From assembly GCF_014279755.1 (NCBI RefSeq), contig NZ_CP047951.1, forward strand, positions 1,922,001-1,986,000: 64,000 nt of DNA, read 5' to 3'. Shown piece by piece: positions 9,688 through 17,844 of the stretch. The first letter of the stretch is position 1; the number at the start of each line of letters is the position of its first letter. A program made the translations under genes and the position numbers. The notes below the pieces were generated by a model. It made no database searches. It was not told where the DNA came from and saw only the letters and a list, made by a program, of their open reading frames with translations. This DNA is from Synechococcus sp. PROS-U-1 (GTDB taxonomy: Bacteria; Cyanobacteriota; Cyanobacteriia; PCC-6307; Cyanobiaceae).

Positions 9688-12600
9688 GACGGGAGAGAGG
9701 CAAGAGACGACGCCGAACCGTCGCGGGCGGGCAGCAGCCAATGGCCAAAGCGTGCATAGAGCGCCGGGAGCACCAGCAGGGTCAGGGCCGTGGAGGTGGT
9801 CAATCCACCGAGCACCACCACAGCCAACGGTTGCAGGATTTCATTCCCGGCCCCGAAAGCGAGTGCAAGAGGCAAGGCTCCGAGTGCCGAGGAGAGGGCT
9901 GTCATCAGGATGGCGTTGAGGCGCTCCAGGCTTCCCTCACGGATCACCTCGCCCAGGGGTTGCCCTGCGCCGTGGCGGCGGTTGTAGTTGTCCACCAGCA
10001 ACAACCCATTGCGCACGGCGATGCCAAACAGCGTGATGAAGCCGATCAACGAGGCGATCGATAGCACTCCTCCCGTGAGCAACACCGCCACCACACCTCC
10101 GATCAGGGCCAGGGGCAGGTTGAGCATGATCGCCACTGTGGCGGGCACTGATTTCACCGAAATCACCATCAGCACACCGATCACCACTGCGGCAACAGCG
10201 CTGTAGAAGACCAGAGACGCGGTTGCCCGTTCTTCTGATTCGAACTGGCCGCCGTAGCGGATCGTGTAGCCCTGAGGCAGTGGCACCTCACGGGCAATGG
10301 TGCGCTGGATGTCTTTGACGACAGTGCCGAGGGGCCGGCCGCTGACGTTGGTGGAGACCACGATCATGCGGGAAACATCTTCTCGGTTGACGATGTTGGC
10401 CCCCAGACCTTCCTCAACCCAGGCAACACTGCCGAGAGGAACGGTCATGCCATTGCTGAAGGCCACCGGCAACGAGCGGATGGCCTCCAGGTTCTGGCGA
10501 GCATTCTCCTGAAGCTGCACGAGCACATCGCTGCGCACACCCCCTTCCACCACGTGGCCCACCACCTTGCCGTTGAGCGCGATCTCCACTGCTTGCGACA
10601 GCTCCTCCACCGTGAGCCCCAGCGCCGCCGCAAGCGGGCGGTCGTAGTGGATCTGCACCTGGGGAATCGGCAGCTGCGGTTCCAACTGCAGATCCACCAC
10701 TCCATCAATGGGTTTGATGGCCTTCTCCACCGCCTCACCGATGCGGCGCAGTTCGCCTAAATCGGTGCCGTAGATCTTGATTGCAATCGCGCTGCGCACC
10801 CCCGAGAGCACCTCATCCATGCGATGCGAGATGAAGCCGCCGATGTTGGGCGCCACACCGGGCAGCTTTAAAAAAGCCTGCCGCAGCTCGGCAATGGCAG
10901 CGGGCCGATTGGCCATGGCTTGATCGCTCAGTTCCACATCCACGTGAGCTAGGTTCACGCCGGCCCCATCGGCATCACCGGGGGCGCGGCCCGTGCGCAC
11001 CTGCACCCATGCAAACAACGGGTTGTTCTGCAGCGAACGGGTCAGTGCAAGCCCCGCTCGGTTGGTCATCTCCAGTGACACCCCGGGGTAGAGCACCATC
11101 GAACTCACCAGCGATTGTTCGCGGAATTCCGGTAGAAACACCCGGCCCAGTGCCGGCAGGATCGTTGTGGTGGCGACGATCAGCGCCAGAGCGATGGCCA
11201 GCACGCGCTGCGGTGATCTCAGCGCTAGATCCAAGATTGGCCGGTAGAGCCGCTCAGCCCGGTTAGCCAGCCAGGTGTTCTCCTCTGGCAGCTCCGCAGG
11301 CGCAAGCAAGATGGCGCACAACGCGGGAGAGAGCGTTACCGCTACGAGGGTGGAGGCCGCGATCGACAGCAGGTAGGCCAGGCCCATCGGCGCAAAGATG
11401 CGCCCTTCTACGCCGGTGAGCGAAAAGATCGGCGCAAACACCACCACGATGATCACGGTGGAGAACAGCACGGGCTGGCGCACCTCTACCGAGGTGTCGA
11501 ACACCACCTGCAGGGGCGATTTGGGCGTGTCGCTGGCCCGGTTGCGGCGCAGCCCCCGATAGCAGTTCTCCATGTCGACGATCGAGTCGTCGACCACCGA
11601 ACCGATCGCCACCACCAGCCCACCCAGGGTCATGGTGTTGATGCCCAGGCCCAGGCTCTTCATCAACATCAGGCCAATCAGCAGTGACAGCGGAATGGCG
11701 CTGAGGCTGATCACGGCGGCGCGCCAGTTCATGAGAAACAGCACGATCACCACCGAAACGATCACCACCCCCTGGAGCAGCGACTCGCTCACATTGCGGA
11801 TGGCACTATCGATGAAATTACTCTGACGAAATGTGGTCTGGACCTGCACATCGCTCGGCAGCGTGCGGTTCAGCTCGGCCAAGCGCTGCTCCACTGCCCG
11901 GGACACCGTGGGGGTGTCCACATCGGGCTGCTTGGTCACCATCAGCACCACAGCTGGCTTGCCGTTGAAGCTGGCGTCACCGCGTTTGAGCGCTGCACCG
12001 CGCTTCACTTCTCCCAGTGTTGAGAGCAGCACCGATCGTCCCTGCTCGCTCTTCACCGCCGCATCCGCCAGATCGCTCACCTGTGTGACCTGAGCCAAGG
12101 GGCGAATCAACCGCTCCTGGCCACCCCCGATCAGAAAGCCTCCAGGGCTGGTGGCCATCGCCGAGCCAACACCCTCCATCACCGCCTTGAGCGAGACAGC
12201 CTGAGCCTGCAGCTCCTGGGGATCAAGGAGCACCTGAAATTGCTGCTCATCGCCGCCGTAGATCGTCACCTGGGCGACGCCGGGCACCGCCAGGATCGAC
12301 TGGCGATAGGAGCGCAACACCAGCTGCTGCAGATCCATCAGCGATGTGGCGCCATCGCCGTTCACGGTGAAGGCGACCTGCAGGATTGTGCCCAGAGGCG
12401 ACACCAGCGGGGAGAGCTCGGGGGGATCTGCATTGGTAGGCAGCTGGGCGCTCACCTGTTGCAGCCGCTCCGCCACGGATTGGCGGGCGCGGTAGATGTC
12501 GGCGTTCTGGTTGAACACCACCTGCACCATCGACAAACCCGGCTTGGAGGAGGAGCGCACGGTCTCCACCCCGGCAATGCCATTCACTGCCGATTCGATC

Positions 12601-12815
12601 GGCAGCGTGATGCGGGTTTCCACTTCTTCCGGTGAGAGCCCAGCGGCGCTGGTTTGCACATCCACCTGCGGCGGCGCGAAGGGGGGAAACACATCCAGGG
12701 GCATCTGGCTCACCGCCAGCAGGCCCCAGAGGCTGATCACCACCGCGGCGGCAACGATCAGCCAGCGGCGTGCGATCGAAAACCGCAGCGTTGTGTTGAG
12801 CAACCGCTCAAGCAT
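9684..12815 (-). CDS. Heavy-metal-type RND efflux pump (CzcA/CusA family)
   Basis: Full-length 1043-aa inner-membrane proton-driven exporter with the two-fold RND layout: an N-terminal helix (RRWLIVAAAVVIS), large periplasmic domains, and helix bundles near 335-500 and 865-1025. The transmembrane-4 motif reads AIGSVVDDSIVDMEN, the acidic relay of the HME branch (compare the DxxxxE pattern in CzcA/CusA). It differs from textbook CzcA and CusA, so metal specificity cannot be read off. Overlaps on both sides (8 bp with the upstream gene, 4 bp with the adaptor) show a tight operon. The divergent RppA-like regulator suggests metal-inducible expression. Confidence 0.92.
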   Translation of the reverse strand: MLERLLNTTLRFSIARRWLIVAAAVVISLWGLLAVSQMPLDVFPPFAPPQVDVQTSAAGLSPEEVETRITLPIESAVNGIAGVETVRSSSKPGLSMVQVVFNQNADIYRARQSVAERLQQVSAQLPTNADPPELSPLVSPLGTILQVAFTVNGDGATSLMDLQQLVLRSYRQSILAVPGVAQVTIYGGDEQQFQVLLDPQELQAQAVSLKAVMEGVGSAMATSPGGFLIGGGQERLIRPLAQVTQVSDLADAAVKSEQGRSVLLSTLGEVKRGAALKRGDASFNGKPAVVLMVTKQPDVDTPTVSRAVEQRLAELNRTLPSDVQVQTTFRQSNFIDSAIRNVSESLLQGVVIVSVVIVLFLMNWRAAVISLSAIPLSLLIGLMLMKSLGLGINTMTLGGLVVAIGSVVDDSIVDMENCYRGLRRNRASDTPKSPLQVVFDTSVEVRQPVLFSTVIIVVVFAPIFSLTGVEGRIFAPMGLAYLLSIAASTLVAVTLSPALCAILLAPAELPEENTWLANRAERLYRPILDLALRSPQRVLAIALALIVATTTILPALGRVFLPEFREQSLVSSMVLYPGVSLEMTNRAGLALTRSLQNNPLFAWVQVRTGRAPGDADGAGVNLAHVDVELSDQAMANRPAAIAELRQAFLKLPGVAPNIGGFISHRMDEVLSGVRSAIAIKIYGTDLGELRRIGEAVEKAIKPIDGVVDLQLEPQLPIPQVQIHYDRPLAAALGLTVEELSQAVEIALNGKVVGHVVEGGVRSDVLVQLQENARQNLEAIRSLPVAFSNGMTVPLGSVAWVEEGLGANIVNREDVSRMIVVSTNVSGRPLGTVVKDIQRTIAREVPLPQGYTIRYGGQFESEERATASLVFYSAVAAVVIGVLMVISVKSVPATVAIMLNLPLALIGGVVAVLLTGGVLSIASLIGFITLFGIAVRNGLLLVDNYNRRHGAGQPLGEVIREGSLERLNAILMTALSSALGALPLALAFGAGNEILQPLAVVVLGGLTTSTALTLLVLPALYARFGHWLLPARDGSASSLASLPS

Positions 12816-13458
12816 CCGTCTTCCTGCGGCGGTTCAGCCAGATAGCCCCAGCGGTGAGTACGACAACCGCGCCAGCTGCCAGGGCGGGAATGGGTAGAGC
12901 GGACGGGCTCGCCGTCGCGCTGTCCTGTGGCGCAGCGGCTTTGTTATCTGCTGCCGGCTCAGCCTGTGGTGTCTTCTTCGATTCGGCGTACAGCGAGAGG
13001 GCGCCAGAGATCACCACCTCGTCGGTGGGATCAAGGCCCTCGGTGATCACAACCCGGTCACCCTGTCTGGAACCCGTCACCACGAGAACAGGGTCGTAGG
13101 TGGTCTGGGTTTGCACGAACAGCAGTGGCTTGCCATTCGCATCGACTAGAGCAGTGGAGGGAACCGAGAGCCCATCCGGCCCGTCTTCCGGCGTTGCCGT
13201 GGCCACCCCCAACAGGGCATCGGTTTCGGCGTTGCGGCGCACCTGGCGTGCGTCGCCCTGCTGCTGAAACTCATCGCCATGGCCCACATGCGCCAGGGCC
13301 AGGGGCGTGGCGATGGGCGCTGCGAGTAAGGCTGTGGCAGCAAGGCTGGCGCTGGCCGCCAGCTGCAGGATTCGGGGAAGCAAAGGCCTGGGGAAGCACT
13401 GGATAGGCGGAAGTTGGCACAACCGGGATGAAAAACAGATGAAATCCACTGCCCTCAC
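12808..13458 (-). CDS. Efflux-associated periplasmic protein with C-terminal membrane anchor
   Basis: A 216-aa protein with an Ala-rich hydrophobic N-terminus (about 30-56), a His-rich motif HVGHGDEF just after it, a short adaptor-like beta domain (residues about 85-150, GLDPTDEVVISGAL resembling the membrane-proximal end of RND adaptors), an Ala/Pro linker, and a C-terminal helix followed by RRRK. It looks like an accessory adaptor found in cyanobacterial cation-efflux operons of the nrs/cop type. The start is uncertain: 13458 leaves only 32 bp to the divergent regulator, and a TTG near 13388 would leave room for a promoter. Confidence 0.7.
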   Translation of the reverse strand: MRAVDFICFSSRLCQLPPIQCFPRPLLPRILQLAASASLAATALLAAPIATPLALAHVGHGDEFQQQGDARQVRRNAETDALLGVATATPEDGPDGLSVPSTALVDANGKPLLFVQTQTTYDPVLVVTGSRQGDRVVITEGLDPTDEVVISGALSLYAESKKTPQAEPAADNKAAAPQDSATASPSALPIPALAAGAVVVLTAGAIWLNRRRKTDA

Positions 13459-13490
13459 TAAGATCTGTGCCCTGTTGATCCGCCACGCCG

Positions 13491-14201
13491 ATGCCCATGC
13501 GGATCCTGTTGGTGGAGGACGAGATGGATCTAGCGCGATCCATCCAGGCAGCCCTGGAGGGCCAGGGCCATGTGGTGGATCACTGCGTCAGCGGTCAGGA
13601 CGGCTGGGTGCTTCTGGGGAGTGATCAGGCCCACTACGACCTGGGAATTCTTGATTGGATGCTCCCGGAGCTCAGCGGCCTCGATCTGTGCAGGCGAACG
13701 CGATCGCGGGGCCTGGCGCTACCGCTCTTGCTGCTCACGGCCCGTAACGAAACAGCCGACCGGGTTGAGGGCCTGGATGCCGGCGCGGACGACTATCTGA
13801 GCAAGCCCTTCGCGATGGAGGAGCTGCTCGCACGGGTACGGGCGTTGCAGCGGCGACAGCCCAGCTATCGGGCGCCGCTCCTGGAAGCCGGTTGCTTCCG
13901 GCTGGATCTCGCCGCGGGGCAGTTGCTCGTGGCAACAGCCGCAGCTGAGGTTTGCATTGAGCTCTCCACGAAAGAGCAGCAACTGATGAGCTATTTCCTG
14001 GAACACCCCGGTGAGGTGATTTCCGGCTCACGCTTGCGCAACCAACTGTGGAATCTGCAGCAGGATCCCATCAGCAATGTTGTTGCCGCCCAGGTGCGAT
14101 TGCTGCGGCGCAAGCTTGCTTCTCATGGGCTTGCTTCTCCGATTGAAACCATACCGAGTAAGGGGTATCGGCTGAACCCGCATGCTGCGGTGTTGCTGTG
14201 A
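13491..14201 (+). CDS. OmpR-family response regulator (RppA/NrsR/CopR-like)
   Basis: A 236-aa DNA-binding response regulator. The receiver domain has the acidic pair in VEDE, phospho-acceptor Asp55 (ILDWMLPE) and the Lys of SKPF. The winged-helix output domain follows (about 130-232). The DWMLPELSGLDLCRR segment is typical of the cyanobacterial RppA/NrsR group that controls metal efflux. It is divergent from the efflux operon and overlaps the kinase gene, so it most likely controls both sides. Candidate binding sites must lie within or near the short gap before the efflux operon. Confidence 0.9.
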   Translation: MPMRILLVEDEMDLARSIQAALEGQGHVVDHCVSGQDGWVLLGSDQAHYDLGILDWMLPELSGLDLCRRTRSRGLALPLLLLTARNETADRVEGLDAGADDYLSKPFAMEELLARVRALQRRQPSYRAPLLEAGCFRLDLAAGQLLVATAAAEVCIELSTKEQQLMSYFLEHPGEVISGSRLRNQLWNLQQDPISNVVAAQVRLLRRKLASHGLASPIETIPSKGYRLNPHAAVLL

Positions 14202-15529
14202 TGACCATCCAAACGCCAGCGCATCGCCTGTTATTTCAAGCTCGATTGAGACTGGCGGGACTCTCCTTGCTGGTGATGGGTGCACTCCTTTACGGCGCGG
14301 GGTTCGCGATGGGACGGCTGTTGCTGCAGAGCCAGGACAGCGCCATCCGGCGTGAACTGCAAGCTCTTGCCGGCACCCTGCACGACAGTCTCAAGCCTGT
14401 CCTGCTGCCGCAGGCGGCCCGGCCCACGCCCGCACTTGTTTCGGTTCTACCGGGCCTCTGTATTGCAGGAGAGCCTTGCAAGGCACCGGATTCATTGGTT
14501 GAACGCCATGCCATCAGTGCCACCGATTCCGACCGCTACAAGCTGCGTGTTCTCGATCCCAACGGTGCTCTGCTGGCCAGCTCCCCCGGGGCTCCGATCC
14601 TGCTCCCGCCAGCGGCTGATCAAGGTTGGCAGCTCACGCAAGAACCCGCTGGCCGGCGCTGGCTCACCTACTCCATTCATCTGCATCACTCCAACAGCAA
14701 CAGAGAACCCGTCTGGGGATTCCTTCAGATTTCACACAGCCTGAACGATCTGGACCGGGAAGCACAACAGCTGGTGTGGTTGGGACATGCTGTCTTCCTC
14801 GTTGCGCTGCTGGCCATGGGCGCTGCCAGCTGGTGGCTGGCTGGATTGGCGATGGCACCATTACTGGAGGCCTATCAGCGACAGGAGCAGTTCAGCGCCG
14901 ATGTGGCCCACGAATTACGCACCCCGCTGGCCAACTTGATGGCAGTGGTGGAGACAGGACGCTGGGATCGGGTGCTGGCCCAGGGCCGGCGCCTGCAGAA
15001 CCTGATCGGCGACCTGTTGTTGCTCGCCAGCCTTGAACGACCCTGCGAGCGGGAGCCGGCAACGGTGTGTGATCTCGCCGAGATCACGGCCGATGTGATG
15101 GAGGATTTTTCAGAGACAGCTGCGGCTGCTCAGGTGAGCCTGATTCACACGTCATGGATGTCCAGTGCCAAGGTGCTTGGGGCGGAGACAGAACTCAGCC
15201 GGCTTGTGATCAATCTGCTGAGCAACGCGATGCAGCACAGCCCAGCAGGTGGCGCGATCGACGTCTCCCTGAAGCACCAGGGTCGCCATTTCCAGCTTTC
15301 AATCACCGACAACGGACCTGGCATCGCTGAGGAGATGCAGGGCCGAATCTTTGATCGCTTCACGCGACTGGATCCGTCTCGCTCACGCCTCCAGGGTGGC
15401 AGTGGGCTGGGGCTGGCCATCGCGCAAGCCATCGCCGTCCGCCATCGCGCAGCAATCCAGGTGCACTCCAGGACTGGATGCGGCAGCTGCTTCTCCCTGG
15501 AGATTCCGGCGGCTGAGCCACCCCATTGA
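14198..15529 (+). CDS. Sensor histidine kinase (RppB/NrsS/CopS-like)
   Basis: A 443-aa membrane kinase paired with the regulator just upstream (starts GTG 14198 or ATG 14201, overlapping the regulator stop). Two transmembrane helices (about 18-42 and 193-220) enclose a periplasmic sensor domain of about 150 residues containing a Cys pair (LCIAGEPC) and a His-rich SIHLHHSN segment, both plausible metal ligands. His238 in FSADVAHELRTPL is the phosphorylation site. N, G1 (DNGPGI) and G2 (GSGLGL) boxes form the ATPase domain. Periplasmic copper or nickel sensing is inferred from family and neighbours. Confidence 0.9.
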   Translation: MMTIQTPAHRLLFQARLRLAGLSLLVMGALLYGAGFAMGRLLLQSQDSAIRRELQALAGTLHDSLKPVLLPQAARPTPALVSVLPGLCIAGEPCKAPDSLVERHAISATDSDRYKLRVLDPNGALLASSPGAPILLPPAADQGWQLTQEPAGRRWLTYSIHLHHSNSNREPVWGFLQISHSLNDLDREAQQLVWLGHAVFLVALLAMGAASWWLAGLAMAPLLEAYQRQEQFSADVAHELRTPLANLMAVVETGRWDRVLAQGRRLQNLIGDLLLLASLERPCEREPATVCDLAEITADVMEDFSETAAAAQVSLIHTSWMSSAKVLGAETELSRLVINLLSNAMQHSPAGGAIDVSLKHQGRHFQLSITDNGPGIAEEMQGRIFDRFTRLDPSRSRLQGGSGLGLAIAQAIAVRHRAAIQVHSRTGCGSCFSLEIPAAEPPH

Positions 15530-15589
15530 CTCTCCACCGACTGGAGTGTTTACGGTGGAAGCAGTCGCCGCCCTCCTGTGCCTCTGTTG

Positions 15590-16000
15590 ATGCCTCCAGT
15601 CGCCGCCATACCTGTGCCTGCGGTGGTTTCCGCCTATCGCTCCCCAAGCTGTGGCTGCTGCAAAGGCTGGCTGGACCACCTCAGGCAAGCCGGCTTCACA
15701 GTGAAGGACTACGTGACGAGCAACCTTGCGAGCATCAAGCAGCGCTACGGCGTTCCACCTCAGCTGCAGTCCTGTCACACCGCCCGGATTGGGGGTTACA
15801 CGGTTGAGGGTCATATTCCAGTGTCGGCGATTCAGCGGCTGCTGAAGGAACGCCCACAGGTGGCCGGAATTGCCGTACCCGGTATGCCGCTCGGTTCGCC
15901 CGGCATGGAATCACCGTTCAAGACAGAGAGCTACACGGTGTTCACCTTCACCGAATCCGGCCGGACCCAAGCCTTCCAGACGGTGGAGGGTGATGGCTAA
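15590..16000 (+). CDS. DUF411 copper-binding protein (CopG-like)
   Basis: A 136-aa protein with the hallmark CGCC motif (Cys21, Cys23, Cys24), Cys62-His63 in QSCHTA, GYTVEGHIP and VPGMPLGSPGME, all diagnostic of DUF411. Members bind copper through the Cys cluster and accompany copper-resistance genes. The N-terminus is hydrophobic and short; a GTG at 15578 is an alternative start. It overlaps the next gene by 8 bp, suggesting coupled translation. Confidence 0.88.
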   Translation: MPPVAAIPVPAVVSAYRSPSCGCCKGWLDHLRQAGFTVKDYVTSNLASIKQRYGVPPQLQSCHTARIGGYTVEGHIPVSAIQRLLKERPQVAGIAVPGMPLGSPGMESPFKTESYTVFTFTESGRTQAFQTVEGDG

Positions 16001-16898
16001 GCCGGAACTCAGCGCTGTGCGTCTCTACAGGATGGAGACGCCCGAGCATGCCTGTCCGTGGGGGCAGCGCGCGCTTCAGCTCCTGCGCGCCCAGGGGATT
16101 CCGTTTGAGGATCATCCTCTGCGCAGCCAGGCGGAGGTGGAAGCCTTCAAGCATGCCCACGGTGTGACCACCACGCCGCAGGTGTTTGCCGGCGCGGAGC
16201 GCATTGGGGGCTACACCGAGCTGGCGAAACGGCTTGGTGTCACCGCGGAAACAGCAGAGGTGTCCTACGCACCAGTGATCGCTGTGTTCCTGAGCGCTCT
16301 GTTGATCAACCTGGCATTAGGGGGCGAAATCCGGGGCTACATGGGCCTGGCGATCTGCCTGTTGGCGATGCTCAAGCTGATGGATATTGCGGCATTCGCT
16401 GCAAGCTTCCGCAAATATGACCTGCTCACGCAGCGTTGGCAGGCCTGGGGAAAACTGTATCCCGCTGTTGAGCTATTGGTGGGACTTGGGATGCTGCAAT
16501 CGGCCGAGAGTATGGGCCTTGAAGCTGTGATTGGCGTGACAGCAGTGCTTCTCGGTGTGATGGGCATGGTCTCCGTCGGCAAAGCCGTCGGCCGCACCAA
16601 CTGGAACACCGATTTCGTTGTGGATCAGCCCTACCGCAGTTTCAAGCTGTTTTTCACCGCTGATTCCAGCGACCCCAGCAGCTACCCGATCCAGGCCTTC
16701 CTCAAATTCAGCGATGGCAGCAACCTCAAAGTGGCCGATGAACAACTGCAGCCCCCCGTAGGCACGGGCCGGATGTTCGGACCCTTCCAGCAGGTAGCTG
16801 GCAAGAGCGTCAGCCAGGTGAATTTCCGGATCGGGGCCAACAAAGACCCACAAGCCACTGGATTCAGCTACCGCATTTCGGTGCAGGGCTGCCACTGA
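15993..16898 (+). CDS. Chimeric glutaredoxin-MauE membrane protein with a foreign C-terminus
   Basis: A 301-aa product in three parts. Residues 1-85 are a glutaredoxin domain (active site Cys21 in CPWG; TTTPQVF and GGYTEL binding loops). Residues about 90-199 are a MauE/DoxX-like membrane region (LMDIAAFAASFRKYD). Residues 200-301 are a soluble domain starting GRTNWNTDF that is not part of MauE proteins. The normal MauE end (ACVGG...PLG...EN) is absent here but present in the gene at 5862-6173. The switch occurs at the 13-bp repeat 16576-16588. I infer a right-junction chimera; whether the thiol-redox function survives is unknown. Confidence 0.75.
   Translation: MAKPELSAVRLYRMETPEHACPWGQRALQLLRAQGIPFEDHPLRSQAEVEAFKHAHGVTTTPQVFAGAERIGGYTELAKRLGVTAETAEVSYAPVIAVFLSALLINLALGGEIRGYMGLAICLLAMLKLMDIAAFAASFRKYDLLTQRWQAWGKLYPAVELLVGLGMLQSAESMGLEAVIGVTAVLLGVMGMVSVGKAVGRTNWNTDFVVDQPYRSFKLFFTADSSDPSSYPIQAFLKFSDGSNLKVADEQLQPPVGTGRMFGPFQQVAGKSVSQVNFRIGANKDPQATGFSYRISVQGCH
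16576..16588 (+). repeat. 13-bp direct repeat, right junction (TCGGCAAAGCCGT)
   Basis: Second copy of the sequence at 6001-6013, same strand and codon phase. It sits exactly where the MauE-like sequence gives way to the GRTNWNTDF domain. Candidate right crossover site of the island. Confidence 0.6.
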
Positions 16899-16956
16899 TC
16901 GCACAGCAGGACGTGCTTCTGCTGCTTAAGGTCAGGCCGTTTTGTGATCTTCACCC

Positions 16957-17214
16957 TTGAGCACATCCGCTGCGTCACAACGCTGTGAGCTCTGCCAGGT
17001 CATGATCGAAGACCGGCCTGGCCTTCCCGATTTGGTGACGTTCAGCAATGGTCCCCAGGGCAGCCGCAGCAAACTCTGGAGTCGCGTTTGTCAGTACGTG
17101 ACTGACCCGGAGCGTCAGCGCCTCTGCATCAATCAGGATTCCGACGGTCGCGGCACCGAACAGCCGGGGGATGCCTTCCCCGACGCACCGCCCATCGATC
17201 TGGGCAATGCCTGA
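16957..17214 (+). CDS. Small conserved-type hypothetical protein
   Basis: An 85-aa soluble protein from a TTG start, with a CELC pair near the N-terminus and two further Cys (VCQYVTDPERQRLCINQD). The pattern looks like a small metal- or redox-binding protein, but I do not recognise a characterised family. It lies upstream of rimP in the same direction with a 109-bp gap, so it is probably not in the rimP operon. Confidence 0.6.
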   Translation: MSTSAASQRCELCQVMIEDRPGLPDLVTFSNGPQGSRSKLWSRVCQYVTDPERQRLCINQDSDGRGTEQPGDAFPDAPPIDLGNA

Positions 17215-17292
17215 CGGCGGGTAGACGGTCCCGTACATTGATGGTGTGTCCGACGGGCATCTCCCTGCGGAGATCGGTCACAACTGAAATGC

Positions 17293-17307
17293 ACGTCGGA
17301 CCGACGT
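17293..17307. promoter_or_regulatory. Perfect 7-1-7 inverted repeat upstream of rimP
   Basis: ACGTCGG-A-CCGACGT is a perfect palindrome around a single central base, lying 17 bp before the rimP start in the leader of the rimP-nusA-infB operon. It could be an operator or a short hairpin affecting rimP translation. No regulator can be assigned. Confidence 0.35.
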
Positions 17308-17323
17308 CCGCCCTCAGTTCGCG

Positions 17324-17791
17324 TTGCCTCATCCTCTGCTTCCAGATCTTGAATCGCTGGCCACTGACGTGGCCGCCAGCAAAGGCTTTGCGCTTTGCAG
17401 CATTCAGCTGCTCACCCACATGAGCCCAATGATTCTGGAAGTGCAGATCCGCCATAGCAGCGGAGCAGATGTGAGCCTCGACGACTGCGCGGGTTTCAGC
17501 GGAGTGCTTGGCGATGCCCTTGAGGCCTCGACCCTGCTCACTGACGCGTATGTTCTGGAGATCAGCAGTCCTGGGATCGGCGAGCAGCTGTCCAGTGATC
17601 GCGACTTTGAGACCTTCCGCGGCTTCCCCGTGGAGGTGCTTCACCGCGACAAGGACGACAGCGAGCAACGTCTGGAGGGCCTTTTGCTCGAACGCGACGC
17701 CGACACGCTGCAGATCAACATCCGCGGGCGCATCAAACGGATTCCCCGGGATGGCGTGATCGGTGTCCGTCTCACCAGTCCAGGCAGCTGA
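17324..17791 (+). CDS. rimP: Ribosome maturation factor RimP
   Basis: A 155-aa 30S-subunit maturation factor. The N-terminal alpha/beta domain contains VEIS-type signatures (YVLEISSPGIGEQLSSDRDFETFRG split across residues about 82-106) and the C-terminal SH3-like domain ends at GVIGVRL. It opens the classical rimP-nusA-ylxR-infB order, which supports the call. The start is TTG at 17324, with the conserved N-terminal helix directly following. Confidence 0.93.
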   Translation: MPHPLLPDLESLATDVAASKGFALCSIQLLTHMSPMILEVQIRHSSGADVSLDDCAGFSGVLGDALEASTLLTDAYVLEISSPGIGEQLSSDRDFETFRGFPVEVLHRDKDDSEQRLEGLLLERDADTLQINIRGRIKRIPRDGVIGVRLTSPGS

Positions 17792-17844
17792 ACCCAGCTT
17801 TCACCCCCTGAAAACGCTCAACTCTTCCCCCCTAACCCAACGCG

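Larger units (their letters stand above)
6001..16588. mobile_element. Putative integrated metal-resistance island (circular intermediate)
   Basis: About 10.6 kb bounded by two copies of a 13-bp sequence, each inside a chimeric gene. Joining 15993-16588 to 6014-6173 gives one complete 251-residue glutaredoxin-MauE protein. Joining 5862-6013 to 16589-16898 gives one 153-residue secreted protein. In the circular form the regulator, kinase, DUF411, glutaredoxin-MauE and multicopper oxidase genes would form one tightly overlapping operon. All internal genes fit metal efflux or redox. No integrase or transposase gene is visible, so the mechanism is inferred, and microhomology-mediated integration is equally possible. 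Confidence 0.6.

Noticed and set aside
6001..16588. Island considered as a classical transposon
   Set aside because: There is no transposase, no terminal inverted repeats and no target-site duplication pattern. The reciprocal gene chimeras fit circular integration better.
16903..16930. Hairpin AGCAG...CTGCT after the chimeric MauE gene as a terminator
   Set aside because: The stem is short and there is no T-run.
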